Of a stretch of DNA of 64,000 bases, positions 35,988 through 45,864 are shown one piece after another. This DNA comes from Xanthobacter sp. NM-59 (GTDB taxonomy: Bacteria > Pseudomonadota > Alphaproteobacteria > Rhizobiales > Xanthobacteraceae), in assembly GCF_021401125.1 (NCBI RefSeq), contig NZ_JACBFQ010000004.1:62001-126000 (forward strand), read 5' to 3'. The first letter of the stretch is position 1. Each line of letters starts with the position of its first letter. The translations under genes were made by a program, and so were the position numbers. Under the pieces are notes generated by a model that made no database searches, was not told the DNA's origin, and saw nothing but the letters and a program-made list of their open reading frames with translations.

Positions 35988-38399
35988 TCAGTAGAGTCCG
36001 CCCGTTCCCGCGCTGGAGCCGGACCCAATGCCGCCATCGGATGCCCCGGAGGAATCGGAGACCGAGTAGCTGTCGGGCGGGGCCGTGCCGGGCTTGAAGC
36101 CTTCGAGGATGGCGTTGCTATCGCCCGCGCCCGTGCGCTGCCCGCTCTTGCGGTCGATCCGCACCAGCTTGATGCCGGCGGGCACCTTGAAGGGAATGGC
36201 GGGGCGGTCGGCCAGCGCCACTTTCATGAAGTCGCGCACGACCGGCGCCGAGAGGTGGCCGCCGGTGGCGCCCTTGCCCATGGGGCGGGGGCGGTCATAG
36301 CCGAGATAGACACCCACCACCACTTCAGGAGTGAAGCCGACGAACCAGGCGTCCTTCTCGTCATTGGTGGTGCCGGTCTTGCCGGCGATGGGCTTGCCCA
36401 GCTCCTTCAGGGCGGTGCCGGTGCCGTGCTGCACCACGCCTTCCATCATGGAGGTGATCTGGTAGGCCGTCATGGGGTCCAGCACCTGGGGCCGGCGATC
36501 GATGAGCGTCGGCTCGGGCTGGTTGGCCCAGTGGTCGGCATCGCAGCCGCGGCACTCGCGCTCGTCGTGGCGGTAGATGGTGTGGCCGTAACGGTCCTGG
36601 ATCCGGTCGATGAGCGAGGGCGTCACCTTGCGCCCGCCATTGGCGATCATGGCGTAGGCACCCACCATGCGCATCAGCGTGGTTTCGCCGGCGCCCAGCG
36701 CCATGGAGAGCATGGGCGGCATGTTGTCATAGATGCCGAAGCGCTTGGCGTATTCAGCGATGATCGGCATGCCGATGTCGTTGGCGAGGCGCACCGTCAT
36801 CACGTTGCGCGACTGCTCGAGGCCGAAGCGCAGCGTCTGCGGGCCGTAGAACTTGTTGGAATAGTTGGTGGGCCGCCACGTGGCCTGGCCCGCCTGCTCC
36901 AGCTCGAAGGGCGCGTCCACCACGATGGAGGACGGCGTATAGCCATTGTCCAGCGCCGCCGAATAGACGAACGGCTTGAACGACGAGCCCGGCTGCCGCA
37001 TGGCCTGGGTGGCGCGGTTGAACTGGCTCTCGTCATAGGAGAAGCCGCCGGAAAGGGCGATCACGCGGCCGGTGGTCGGCTCCATCACCACCATCGCGCC
37101 CTCGATGGCGGGGATCTGGTGGAGGCGGAACTGGCCCTGGCGGCCGGCCATGGGCTCCACATAGACCACGTCGCCGGTCTTCAGGATGGAGTTCAGCGCG
37201 CGGCGGGTCCATTTGGCGCCGTCGGCGGTGATGAGGCCCACCTCGCGCTCGGTGGAGCGCGCGCCGGACTTGGTACGCGGCGGCTGCAGGCCGATGCGGG
37301 CGTTGTCCTTGTTCACGTCCAGCACCACGGCGAGGCGCCAGGGGATGTCGTTGAACTCCTTTACCTCGCCCAGCTTGGCGCCCCAGTCGGCGCCGGTAAT
37401 GTCGATGTGGGTGACAGGCTTGCGCCAGCCGCGCTCCTCGTCGAACCGAACCAGGCCTTCCGAAAGGGTCTTCTTGGCCAGCACCTGCAGCTTGGGATCC
37501 AGCGGCGTGCGCACGGAGAGGCCGCCCGTATAGAGCTTGTTCTCGCCATAGCGCTCGAAAATCTGACGGCGCACTTCCTCAGCGTAATATTCAGCGGCGA
37601 AGATCTGCGCGCCGGAGGGGCGGGGCGTCACGTCAAGCGGCGACTTCTTGGCGGCCTCGCCGTCCTCGGGGGACACGAAGCCGTTCTCCACCATGCGGTC
37701 GATCACCCAGTTGCGGCGATCGGTGGCGCGGGCGCGCTCGCGGAAGGGGTTGTAGGTGGAAGGCGCCTTCGGCAAGGCGGCGAGGTAGGCCACCTCCTGC
37801 ACGTTCAGCTCTTCCACGGACTTGTCGAAATAGACCAGCGCGGCGGCGGCGATGCCGTAGGCGCCCATGCCGAGATAGATCTCGTTGAGGTACAGTTCCA
37901 GGATGCGGTCCTTGGAATAGGCGCGCTCGATGCGCAGCGCCAGGAGCGCTTCCTTGATCTTGCGGTCGATGGAGACCTCGTTGGTCAAAAGGAAGTTCTT
38001 GGCCACCTGCTGGGTGATGGTGGAGGCGCCCTGGGGCCGGACGTTCTTGCCGTAATTCTGCAGATAGAAGCTGGCGGCGCGGAAAATGCCCGTGGGGTCG
38101 ACGCCGCCGTGCTCGTAGAAATTCTTGTCCTCGGCCGAGAGGAAGGCCTCGATGACCAGCTTGGGCACGGACTGGATGGGGATGTAGAGCCGCCGCTCCT
38201 TGGCGTACTCAGCCACCAGCGATCCGTCGGCCGCGTGCACCCGCGTCATCACCGGCGGTTCGTAATTCTGGAGCTGGGTATAGTCCGGCAGGTCCTTGGA
38301 GTACTTCCAGACGAAATAGGTCGCGCCCGCCGCGCCCACCAGCAGCACCAGGGTGAACAGAGCGAACAGGAAGCCCAGAAACCTCAGCAGCAGCCTCAT
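35988..38399 (-). CDS. mrcA: penicillin-binding protein 1A (bifunctional peptidoglycan synthase)
   Basis: This 803-residue class A penicillin-binding protein polymerises and cross-links peptidoglycan in the periplasm. An N-terminal membrane anchor (LLRFLGFLFALFTLVLLVGAA) is followed by the glycosyltransferase domain with SAEDKNFYEHGG and STITQQVAKNFLL. The transpeptidase domain has SxxK in QPGSSFKPF, SxN in EQSRNVM and KTG in IAGKTGTTND. The C-terminal tail is low-complexity and Gly/Ser-rich (GGIGSGSSAGTGGLY). The ATG at 38399 starts directly before the anchor. It follows the amidase gene, as in related genomes. Confidence 0.93.
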   Translation of the reverse strand: MRLLLRFLGFLFALFTLVLLVGAAGATYFVWKYSKDLPDYTQLQNYEPPVMTRVHAADGSLVAEYAKERRLYIPIQSVPKLVIEAFLSAEDKNFYEHGGVDPTGIFRAASFYLQNYGKNVRPQGASTITQQVAKNFLLTNEVSIDRKIKEALLALRIERAYSKDRILELYLNEIYLGMGAYGIAAAALVYFDKSVEELNVQEVAYLAALPKAPSTYNPFRERARATDRRNWVIDRMVENGFVSPEDGEAAKKSPLDVTPRPSGAQIFAAEYYAEEVRRQIFERYGENKLYTGGLSVRTPLDPKLQVLAKKTLSEGLVRFDEERGWRKPVTHIDITGADWGAKLGEVKEFNDIPWRLAVVLDVNKDNARIGLQPPRTKSGARSTEREVGLITADGAKWTRRALNSILKTGDVVYVEPMAGRQGQFRLHQIPAIEGAMVVMEPTTGRVIALSGGFSYDESQFNRATQAMRQPGSSFKPFVYSAALDNGYTPSSIVVDAPFELEQAGQATWRPTNYSNKFYGPQTLRFGLEQSRNVMTVRLANDIGMPIIAEYAKRFGIYDNMPPMLSMALGAGETTLMRMVGAYAMIANGGRKVTPSLIDRIQDRYGHTIYRHDERECRGCDADHWANQPEPTLIDRRPQVLDPMTAYQITSMMEGVVQHGTGTALKELGKPIAGKTGTTNDEKDAWFVGFTPEVVVGVYLGYDRPRPMGKGATGGHLSAPVVRDFMKVALADRPAIPFKVPAGIKLVRIDRKSGQRTGAGDSNAILEGFKPGTAPPDSYSVSDSSGASDGGIGSGSSAGTGGLY

Positions 38400-38745
38400 C
38401 TCGCAGGGCCCCTCCACATCGTTGAACGCATGCCCCAACGGCATGCCGGCCATCTACCTGCGCCGCACCGCACGCGCGGCGACATCGCATTACCGCGACT
38501 CGGCTTCGCTGCGAAGCGGCAGATGCCGGTGCGTAGCCGTTCCCGCACCGCTTCGCCATCACAAGGCCGCGACACGCGCGCGGACCATCCGAAGATGGCG
38601 ACGGCTCGCGACGGGCCAATATCAGGCGGTACCGGCGGGCGGTAGCGGCTGGCGACAGCCGGCCCTTGCCCCTATGGCGGGCAAACATGGCCGCTTCGCG
38701 ACCACGCGGATGGGGAGTTGGGTGAGGGGCGGGTTGCGTGGGCGC
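38400..38745. other. intergenic region upstream of mrcA
   Basis: The 346 bp between the amidase stop and the mrcA start contain no gene I can support. They should hold the amidase terminator and an mrcA promoter, but no clear -10/-35 pair or hairpin with a T-tract is visible. Confidence 0.5.
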
Positions 38746-40140
38746 TCAGCGGCCGGCCTTGCCCGGCTCGGCGCGCTCGCCCTTGGCATTCTCGGCGCGG
38801 GCCGTCTGCCCGTCGGCGGGGGTGGCGTGGGCCACGCGCGGACCGAAGAAGTCGTTGACCGCCTCCACCATGGCGTCCGCAACCTCGTTGCGCCAGGTGT
38901 CGGAGGTGAGCAGCTTCAGATCCTCGCGGCTGGACATGTAGCCGAGCTCCACCAGCACCGAGGGGACGTCATGGGCCCGCAGCACGCGGAAGCCGGCGGA
39001 CTTGAGCGCGCCGTGATGGGTGCGCGCCACGCTTTTCATCTGGTGCACCAGCTGGCGGGCGAAATGGGCGGAAAAGCTGCGGGTCTCGCGCTGGGCGAGA
39101 TCCACCAGAATGCCCGCGACGGCATCCGATTCATCGCTCAGGTCCACGCCGGCGATGAGGTCGGCCTTGTTCTCCTGGTCGGCGAGGCGGGCGGCGTCGG
39201 CGTCGCTGGCGGTCTCGGAGAGGGTGTAGACGCTGGCGCCGCGGGCCTTGCCATCATTGCGGGCGAGGGCGTCCGCGTGGAGCGAGATGAACAGGGCCGC
39301 CTGATGCGCGCGGGCGATGCGCACGCGCTCGCCGAGGGGAATGAAGGTGTCGGTGCTGCGGGTCATCACCACCCGGTAGATGCCCAGCTTCTCCAGCTTG
39401 TCGCGCAGCACCAGCCCGGTTTCCAGCACGATATTCTTTTCCGCGTACGAGCTGTAGCCGGTGGTGCCGGTATCGATGCCGCCGTGGCCGGGATCGATCA
39501 CGATCACGGGGCGGGTGTCTCCAGCCGGCGGAACGATGGGTTCGGGCGTGGCCGCTTGGGGGCGGGTGGCGGTGGCCAGGGTGCGGGCGAAGGTGGCGGC
39601 GTCGGTCGGCACCAGGTCCAGCACCAGCCGAGCGGGCTGGTCGTCCACGGCGTCAAGAATGAAGCTCTTGTCGATGGAAACGGGGCCGCCCACCTCCAGC
39701 ACCATGCGGGCCTTGCCGGGCGCGAACACGCCATAGCGCAGGGCGCTCACCAGCCCGCGCTGCATCGGCTGCGGCGCCATGGAGAACACCACATCGTCGA
39801 GGTCCACCACCACCCGGTAGGGATTGGCGAGGGTGAAGGTGCGGATATCCACCGCCCGGTCCAGGTCGAGCACCATGCGGGTGCGCTGGCCGTCGCCGGC
39901 GAGGCGGGCTTCACGGGCAAGGGTGGGCAGGCGGGCCGCCGCGGGCGCGGCCGGCCGCGTGATGCTTCCGGTCGCCTCCGGCGCGGGGGCTTCGGCATTG
40001 CGGCCGGCGGCGGCGGCCGGCATGCAGAGAGCGGTGCCGCACAGCGCAACGAGCAGCGCGCGGCGAATCGGGCCGCCCCTGCAGGACCGGGCCGCCGCTC
40101 GGAAAAGTCTGGTGTGCCAGGCGGTTTGGACCATGCGCAT
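38746..40140 (-). CDS. amiC: N-acetylmuramoyl-L-alanine amidase with AMIN domain
   Basis: This protein of about 464 residues is a zinc amidase that cleaves septal peptidoglycan between muramic acid and the peptide. A signal peptide (ALLVALCGTALCMPAAAAG) comes first, then an AMIN domain (about 70-185; PYRVVVDLDDVVFSM, FAPGKARMVLEV) for cell-wall targeting, then the amidase_3 domain with VIVIDPGHGGIDTGT, the Glu in EKNIVLETG and FISLHADAL as zinc ligands. VPSVLVELGYMSS closes the active site. Two near ATG starts (40140 and 40134) are possible. The order amidase-mrcA-prfB downstream of rne is conserved in alphaproteobacteria. Confidence 0.9.
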   Translation of the reverse strand: MRMVQTAWHTRLFRAAARSCRGGPIRRALLVALCGTALCMPAAAAGRNAEAPAPEATGSITRPAAPAAARLPTLAREARLAGDGQRTRMVLDLDRAVDIRTFTLANPYRVVVDLDDVVFSMAPQPMQRGLVSALRYGVFAPGKARMVLEVGGPVSIDKSFILDAVDDQPARLVLDLVPTDAATFARTLATATRPQAATPEPIVPPAGDTRPVIVIDPGHGGIDTGTTGYSSYAEKNIVLETGLVLRDKLEKLGIYRVVMTRSTDTFIPLGERVRIARAHQAALFISLHADALARNDGKARGASVYTLSETASDADAARLADQENKADLIAGVDLSDESDAVAGILVDLAQRETRSFSAHFARQLVHQMKSVARTHHGALKSAGFRVLRAHDVPSVLVELGYMSSREDLKLLTSDTWRNEVADAMVEAVNDFFGPRVAHATPADGQTARAENAKGERAEPGKAGR

Positions 40141-40935
40141 CCCGTCGTGCCGGTGACCGGGCGGCGGCGATGGCCAATGGGGCCCGCGCCGCACGTCCTT
40201 AACGGATAGGGGCAGGTGCGTTAACCTTTGGTTGACACCTCGCCGCCGGCTGGGGATAGCGCCTGCGGCGTCGTGGTCGCGACACGGGTGAAGTGCTGTG
40301 TCGGCAAGCCGTCGCGCCCTGGCGTCCCGCTGCGAGGGACCGTCGGCACACGCATAAACCTTGCCAAGCGGGAATGAGGGCGTCTACAAAAGGCGCGTAC
40401 ACAGTTCGCGTTCCGGACCAGGCTCTTCGGCCACCGGCTGCCGCGGCTGCCGCGGGTGTTCCTCTTCAGGCCCGGAAGTACGCGTGGCCCTGGTGCAGCG
40501 CGCTTTCCGGCCTTAGTGGCCCACTCCTCGTCGTCGGTCGCTCTCTTTCGGCGCAGCGCGCCAGCAAGGAGAGCCGGCGGCATTTCGAGCGGCGGTCCCG
40601 GCGACCCTTCCGAAACATGCCTTCGAGGAACGTTCTGGAGAATCGGGCGGGCGTGTGCCGTAGCCGGATCGGGGCCTTGGCTCCGGGGCCGGTTGGACCT
40701 TTCATCGAGGACCGGGTAGCCGAGGGCATGGACTTTTATCCGCACGACCGGCGCGTTCGCCGCGCCAGAGTGTGCCCCGACGTCGAGGGTGTGAACGACA
40801 CGCCCCGGCGCGACCGATCCTCTGACTCTTTCCGTCATCACATCCGGCGTTCGAACGGCGTTCCGGCGGGGGTCTGCGACACCTCCCGGCGCCTGTGGCG
40901 GAGCTGTGGCTCCGGCGCCGTGAAGAGAGAATTCA
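40141..40935 (+). promoter_or_regulatory. rne promoter and long 5' leader
   Basis: The 795 bp between the divergent amidase gene and rne hold no gene I can support. A sigma70-like promoter, TTGACA (40232-40237) and GATAGC (40255-40260) with a 17-bp spacer, points towards rne and would give a leader of about 670 nt. RNase E genes are known to control their own mRNA through structured leaders in E. coli; whether this leader does so is inference. Confidence 0.4.
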
Positions 40936-43900
40936 ATGGCGAACAAGATGCTCATCGATGCGACCCACCCGGAGGAAACCCGGGTCGTGGTCGTGCGCGG
41001 GAACAGGGTCGAAGAATTCGACTATGAGTCCGCCACCCGCAAGCAGCTGCGGGGCAACATCTATCTGGCCAAGGTCACGCGCGTGGAGCCCTCGCTCCAG
41101 GCCGCGTTCATCGAATATGGCGGCAACCGCCACGGCTTCCTCGCCTTCAGCGAGATCCACCCCGATTACTACCAGATCCCGGTCGCCGACCGCCTGGCGC
41201 TGATCGAGGAGGAGGAGCGCGCCGCGCGCCTCGCCGAGGATGAGGCCGACATGCGCGAGAAGCGCCGCGAGCGCGGCCGGTCGCGCAAGAGCCGCGCCGA
41301 TGCCGCCGTCAGCGAAGAGGTGGAGGAGGCCGATGCCGCCGCCGCTCCGGAAGCCGCGACCGCCGAGCCGGCGGCTGAAGGCGTGGAGGCGGCTGCCGTT
41401 TCCGCTGCGGAGCCCGATTCCGCCGTTGATGCCGAGCCGGCGACTGCGGTCGAGCCGGTCGAGAACGCGCCTGTAGATGAGGCGTCGGCTGATGCCCCCG
41501 TCGCCGCCGAAGCTGAAAGCGCGCCCGAGGCCAAGCCCGCTGAAGAGCCGTCCGAGGCGCCGGCGGAGGCCGCTCCCGTGCACGCGCATGTGGATACGGT
41601 GACCGCGCTGCTCGCCACGGCGGAAGCCGCAGAGGCGGAAGAGGAGCGCGAGGAGGCTGCGGCCGAGGCTGCGCTGGGCACCGCGCTGCCGGCGCCCGCA
41701 CAGCAGGTGGTCGCCCTTGAGGCTCACGCCGAGGAGGCCGAGCGCCGTCATGAGGCCGAGGAGGGTGAGGTCCAGCCCGCTCCCATCCTGCCTGAGGACG
41801 AGGACGCCCCCGCCGAGGCCCGCCAGCCCCAGGACGACGAGGAAGAGGACGAGGACGACGGCGACGTCGACCAGATCGACGAGGAAGAGGAAATCGAGCA
41901 CCTGGGCTCCGACGAGGACGCCCTCGAGGAGGTGCCCGAGCGCGCGCCCCAGCGTCGCGCCCGTACCTATAAGATCCAGGAGGTCATCCGCCGTCGCCAG
42001 GTGATGCTGGTGCAGGTGGTGAAGGAAGAGCGCGGCAATAAGGGCGCGGCTCTCACCACCTATCTGTCCCTCGCCGGCCGCTATTCGGTGCTGATGCCCA
42101 ACACCGCCCGGGGCGGCGGCATCTCCCGCAAGATCACCAATGCCGTGGACCGCAAGCGCCTGAAGGAAGTGGTGCAGGACCTGGAGGTGCCGGAGGGGAT
42201 GGGCATCATCCTGCGCACCGCCGGCGCCAACCGCACCAAGACCGAGATCAAGCGCGACTTCGAATATCTCCTGCGTCTGTGGGAGACGGTGCGCGAGCTC
42301 ACGTTGTCGTCCGCCGCGCCGAGCCTTGTCTATGAGGAGGGATCGCTCATCAAGCGGGCCATCCGCGACCTCTACAACAAGGACATCGACGAGGTGCAGG
42401 TGGCCGGCGAGGACGGCTACAAGGAGGCCAAGGACTTCATGCGCATGCTCATGCCGAGCCATGCCAAGGCGGTCCTGCCCTATCGTGAGCCGCAGCCCAT
42501 CTTCGCCCGTTACGGGGTGGAGCAGCAGCTCGACGCCATGTTCTCCCCGGTGGTTCAGCTCAAGAGCGGCGGCTACATTGTCATCAACCCGACGGAGGCG
42601 CTGGTCTCCATCGACGTGAACTCCGGCCGCGCCACCCGCGAGCACCATATCGAGGACACCGCGCTCAAGACGAACGTGGAAGCCGCCGAGGAAATCGCGC
42701 GCCAGCTGCGGCTGCGCGACCTCGCGGGCCTGATCGTCATCGACTTCATCGACATGGAGGAGAAGCGCAATAACCGGGCGGTCGAGCGCAAGCTCAAGGA
42801 TTGCCTGAAGAACGACCGGGCGCGCATCCAGATCGGCCGCATCTCCCATTTCGGCCTGCTCGAAATGTCGCGCCAGCGCATCCGCACCGGCGTGCTGGAA
42901 AGCTCCATCGAGGTGTGCCCCCATTGCGGTGGCACCGGTCATGTGCGCTCGGCGGCCTCGGTCTCGCTCCAGCTCCTGCGCGCTCTGGAAGAGCAGCTGT
43001 TGCGCTCGGCTTCCAATAATCTCATCGCCCGCACCCGGGCCGAGGTGGCGCTCTATGTGCTCAACCACAAGCGCGCTCACCTGCGCGACCTGGAAGAGCG
43101 CTTCAACGTCACCTTGACCATCGAGGCAGACGAGACGGTGACCGGCCACCAGCCGTTCATCATCGACAAGGGCGACCTCGCCGCTCCGCCTGCGCCCGCG
43201 CCGCGCGCGGCTCCGGTGGTGCACCCCGATTCCATCGCTCCCGATGAGGCATTCGTCGAGGAGGAGGAAGACGAGGTCGATGAGACCTTGGAGGCCGACG
43301 CCGAGGGCGATGCGGCCGACAAGGCCGACGAGAACAATCGTCGTCGTCGTCGCCGCCGCCGCCGGCGGCGCCCGGGTGAGCGGGACGAGACCCGCGAGTC
43401 GGAGGCCGATGGCGAGGACGAAGAGGAAGTCTCCGCCGAGGCCGAGGAGGCCGAGGGCGAAGAGGAGCCGGTGTCCGAGGACGAGTCGGGCGAGGATGAC
43501 GCCAATGATCGGCGCCGCCGTCGCCGCGGCCGCCGGGGCGGCCGCCGCAATCGCCGCGAGCGGGATGGTGAGGACGGTGCCGCGGAGGGTGAAGCGGGTG
43601 AGGGTGAACTCACCGCTGATGAGACTGCCGGCGAAGGGGAAGAGGAACAGCCCGCTCCGGTCGCCGAGCCGGTGGCAGCAGCGGCTGAAGCCGAGCCCGT
43701 GACCGCGCCGGTCGTGGAGGCTCCTGAAGTCGTTGCCGCTGAGGCCGCACCGGCTGCCAGCGAGCCTGCGGAGCCCGAAACCGGCCGCCGTCGCCGTCGC
43801 TCGACGGTGCGCGAGAAGGCTCCTGCGGTGGCGAAGACTGAGGATGCCGAGCCGATTGCCGGGGAGGGCGAGGCTGCGCCCGCCTCCGAGGCGCCGGCCA

Positions 43901-44097
43901 TCGCGTCCGAGCCGGCCGTGGAGGCCAAGGCTGAACCAGGTGAGCCCGCGGACGCAGGCAAGACGGAAGAGGTGGCTCCGGCTGCGGAGCCCTTGGCCGG
44001 CGAGCCTTCCACTGAAACGCCGGCTGCCCCTCCCGCGGATACGCCTTCGGCAAAGCCGCGCTCGGGCTGGTGGCAGCGTAAATTGTTCGGCGGCTGA
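40936..44097 (+). CDS. rne: ribonuclease E
   Basis: This 1053-residue endoribonuclease starts mRNA decay and processes rRNA and tRNA precursors. The S1 domain (VRGNRVEEFDYESATRK, NIYLAKVTRVEPSLQAAF) is interrupted after about residue 85 by a 250-residue acidic Ala/Glu/Pro-rich insertion, then resumes. The catalytic core shows SIDVNSGR and IVIDFIDM with the metal-binding Asp residues, and CPHCGGTGH is the zinc link that joins dimers. The last 300 residues alternate acidic and Arg-rich blocks ([29 protein letters not shown]), a natively unstructured scaffold for degradosome partners and RNA. A textbook terminator follows. Confidence 0.95.
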   Translation: MANKMLIDATHPEETRVVVVRGNRVEEFDYESATRKQLRGNIYLAKVTRVEPSLQAAFIEYGGNRHGFLAFSEIHPDYYQIPVADRLALIEEEERAARLAEDEADMREKRRERGRSRKSRADAAVSEEVEEADAAAAPEAATAEPAAEGVEAAAVSAAEPDSAVDAEPATAVEPVENAPVDEASADAPVAAEAESAPEAKPAEEPSEAPAEAAPVHAHVDTVTALLATAEAAEAEEEREEAAAEAALGTALPAPAQQVVALEAHAEEAERRHEAEEGEVQPAPILPEDEDAPAEARQPQDDEEEDEDDGDVDQIDEEEEIEHLGSDEDALEEVPERAPQRRARTYKIQEVIRRRQVMLVQVVKEERGNKGAALTTYLSLAGRYSVLMPNTARGGGISRKITNAVDRKRLKEVVQDLEVPEGMGIILRTAGANRTKTEIKRDFEYLLRLWETVRELTLSSAAPSLVYEEGSLIKRAIRDLYNKDIDEVQVAGEDGYKEAKDFMRMLMPSHAKAVLPYREPQPIFARYGVEQQLDAMFSPVVQLKSGGYIVINPTEALVSIDVNSGRATREHHIEDTALKTNVEAAEEIARQLRLRDLAGLIVIDFIDMEEKRNNRAVERKLKDCLKNDRARIQIGRISHFGLLEMSRQRIRTGVLESSIEVCPHCGGTGHVRSAASVSLQLLRALEEQLLRSASNNLIARTRAEVALYVLNHKRAHLRDLEERFNVTLTIEADETVTGHQPFIIDKGDLAAPPAPAPRAAPVVHPDSIAPDEAFVEEEEDEVDETLEADAEGDAADKADENNRRRRRRRRRRRPGERDETRESEADGEDEEEVSAEAEEAEGEEEPVSEDESGEDDANDRRRRRRGRRGGRRNRRERDGEDGAAEGEAGEGELTADETAGEGEEEQPAPVAEPVAAAAEAEPVTAPVVEAPEVVAAEAAPAASEPAEPETGRRRRRSTVREKAPAVAKTEDAEPIAGEGEAAPASEAPAIASEPAVEAKAEPGEPADAGKTEEVAPAAEPLAGEPSTETPAAPPADTPSAKPRSGWWQRKLFGG

Positions 44098-44108
44098 CCG
44101 TCGTTTTC

Positions 44109-44143
44109 CCGCCGGTGGCTCGTGCCACCGGCGGTTTTGTTTT
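44109..44143 (+). terminator. rne intrinsic terminator
   Basis: CCGCCGGTGGC (44109-44119) and GCCACCGGCGG (44124-44134) form a perfect 11-bp stem with a TCGT loop, followed by TTTTGTTTT. This is the clearest intrinsic terminator in the window. Confidence 0.93.
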
Positions 44144-44664
44144 GGGCCGACGCGGGGGTGAGCTACGCGGAGGCCTTTTGAAGCGGGGGCAGGGCCCCCC
44201 GTTGGCGCGGCGAGTTGGCGAGTGCGCCGAATTTCCCCCGCGTTCAGTGGCGCGCGGGTTTCTGCCGGCTGGTCGCTGTGGTCAACCACGCCGCAATGCC
44301 TCGAGGCCCCGACGCAGACAAGCGGGCCGCAGATAGGCTGGTCACCCCGTCACCTCATCCTTGGCCCTGAGCCGCTGCCCGAGCGGGTGCCTACCTGAAC
44401 GGCTGTGTTTGCAGTCGCGGGAGAGGTGCTCTGTCGGGCCGGCCCTTTCGCTGCGCGTATCACGCACCCCGGCATCCATGTCATGGGCTGGGGGTGGTGC
44501 CGGGCGGGGCCCTCGTGTCGCCGTGGGCGGGGCTTGGTTGGGCGTGCGCTCGGGCGACTGCCGAGGCGTGCCCTCGAAAGGGATGCTGTCGCGAAGGGCG
44601 TGGGGATGGCCGCGCGAGGCGATTTCGCGGGTTCACGGATGGGCTCCGGCGGGCTGGGCCTGCC
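44144..44664. other. intergenic region without recognised gene
   Basis: The 521 bp between the rne terminator and the ABC permease stop contain no frame with family character. Several short frames are open on both strands only because of high G+C. Nothing else is recognised. Confidence 0.55.
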
Positions 44665-45864
44665 TTAAAACATCCGTGCTGCGCGGTGGGTCAGCCAAAC
44701 CGCGGCAAGACCACCCGCCAGCGCGAACGCCAGCAGCACCGAAAGCGGCAAGACGAGCACTTCCGGAGCCGCGCCGCGCCACAGGGCATCCTGATAGGCC
44801 TCGATGCCCCAGGCTGTCGGGGTCAGCTGTCCCAGGCGCTGCAGCCAGTCGGGCATGAGGACGCGCGGGGCGATGGCGCCTCCGGCCACGGAGAAGAGCA
44901 GCACCAGGATCGTCGAAAGGGCGCGGACCTGTTGCCGGGTGCGGCAGGCCGCCGCCAGCGCGAGCGCCACCCCGGCCGCCGCTGCCGCACAGGCGAGGGA
45001 CACCAGCAGAAAGGCCGACAGGTGGGCGGTGACGCCCACCCCGTGGACCAGCTGCGCCACCGTGAACAGCACGACCGCCAGGGCGAGCCCCTGGAGCACC
45101 AGAAACGCGAACTTGCCCAACAGCAGCGCGCCGAGGCCGCCTGGTGCCATGAGCACACGGTCGAACACCCCGCAGCGGCGCTCTTCCACCAGGCTCGCGG
45201 CCCCCCGCAGGGCCGCGACCAGCAGGAACAGCAGGGTGATGGCGGCGGCATAATAGATGACGCCGGGCTGCGCCGGCGCGCGTGACACCGCCTGGTTGGC
45301 GATCAGCGCGCCGCCGCCGTTGGCGGCCCGTTCGGGCGCGCGGGCCATGGCCTCCTTCAGGCGCCGTGTCTGCTCACTGCTGAAGGGGCCCGCCAGCTCC
45401 TCAATCTGCATGGCCGCGCGCGACAGTGTGGCGGCACGAAACGCGGCGTCGAACACGGTGTGGATGCGCCCCATCAGCACGGCGCCCGCCAGCGCGCGTC
45501 CGGGATCGGTAATGACCAGAAAGGGCGGCTCCGGCGTAGCCACGGCAGGGTCATCCCGCACCACCAGGCCCACATCCACGCCACCCGCGTGCACCTGGGC
45601 CTCGACCTTCGCGGCGGCGTCAGGGCCCGTGAGGAGGGTCAGGCGGGTGCCGGGGGTGGCCGCCAGTGCGTCGAGGACGGCAGCAGCGGTAGGGGCGTCG
45701 GTGAGGCGGGCGGCGGCCACCGAGAGGGAACCGGCACCGCCGGCGCTCTCCGCAAAGATGGCGGCGAACAGCAGGAACAGCAGCGGCGGCAGAACGAAGG
45801 TCGTGATCAGCGCGCCGCGATCACGCAAGAAAGACAGCGCCATGGCGCCCATCACCGCGCCCAT
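44665..45864 (-). CDS. ABC-2 type transporter permease
   Basis: This 399-residue membrane protein has the YhhJ/YadH-like ABC-2 permease layout: one N-terminal membrane helix (ALITTFVLPPLLFLLFAAIFAES), a large extracytoplasmic domain of about 160 residues, then about five hydrophobic segments. EERRCGVFDRVLMAPGGLGALLLGKF is the cytoplasmic coupling region, and the exporter-like NxLTPTAWGIEA block appears as QLTPTAWGIEAYQDALW. The ATG at 45864 overlaps the ATPase stop by 1 nt, so the two form one exporter. It is the last gene of a three-gene operon. The exported substrate is unknown. Confidence 0.85.
   Translation of the reverse strand: MGAVMGAMALSFLRDRGALITTFVLPPLLFLLFAAIFAESAGGAGSLSVAAARLTDAPTAAAVLDALAATPGTRLTLLTGPDAAAKVEAQVHAGGVDVGLVVRDDPAVATPEPPFLVITDPGRALAGAVLMGRIHTVFDAAFRAATLSRAAMQIEELAGPFSSEQTRRLKEAMARAPERAANGGGALIANQAVSRAPAQPGVIYYAAAITLLFLLVAALRGAASLVEERRCGVFDRVLMAPGGLGALLLGKFAFLVLQGLALAVVLFTVAQLVHGVGVTAHLSAFLLVSLACAAAAAGVALALAAACRTRQQVRALSTILVLLFSVAGGAIAPRVLMPDWLQRLGQLTPTAWGIEAYQDALWRGAAPEVLVLPLSVLLAFALAGGLAAVWLTHRAARMF

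Noticed and set aside
40933-44289. A 1118-codon open frame opposite rne
   Set aside because: It mirrors the repetitive, G+C-rich acidic and basic blocks of RNase E and has no ribosome-binding site or known domain.
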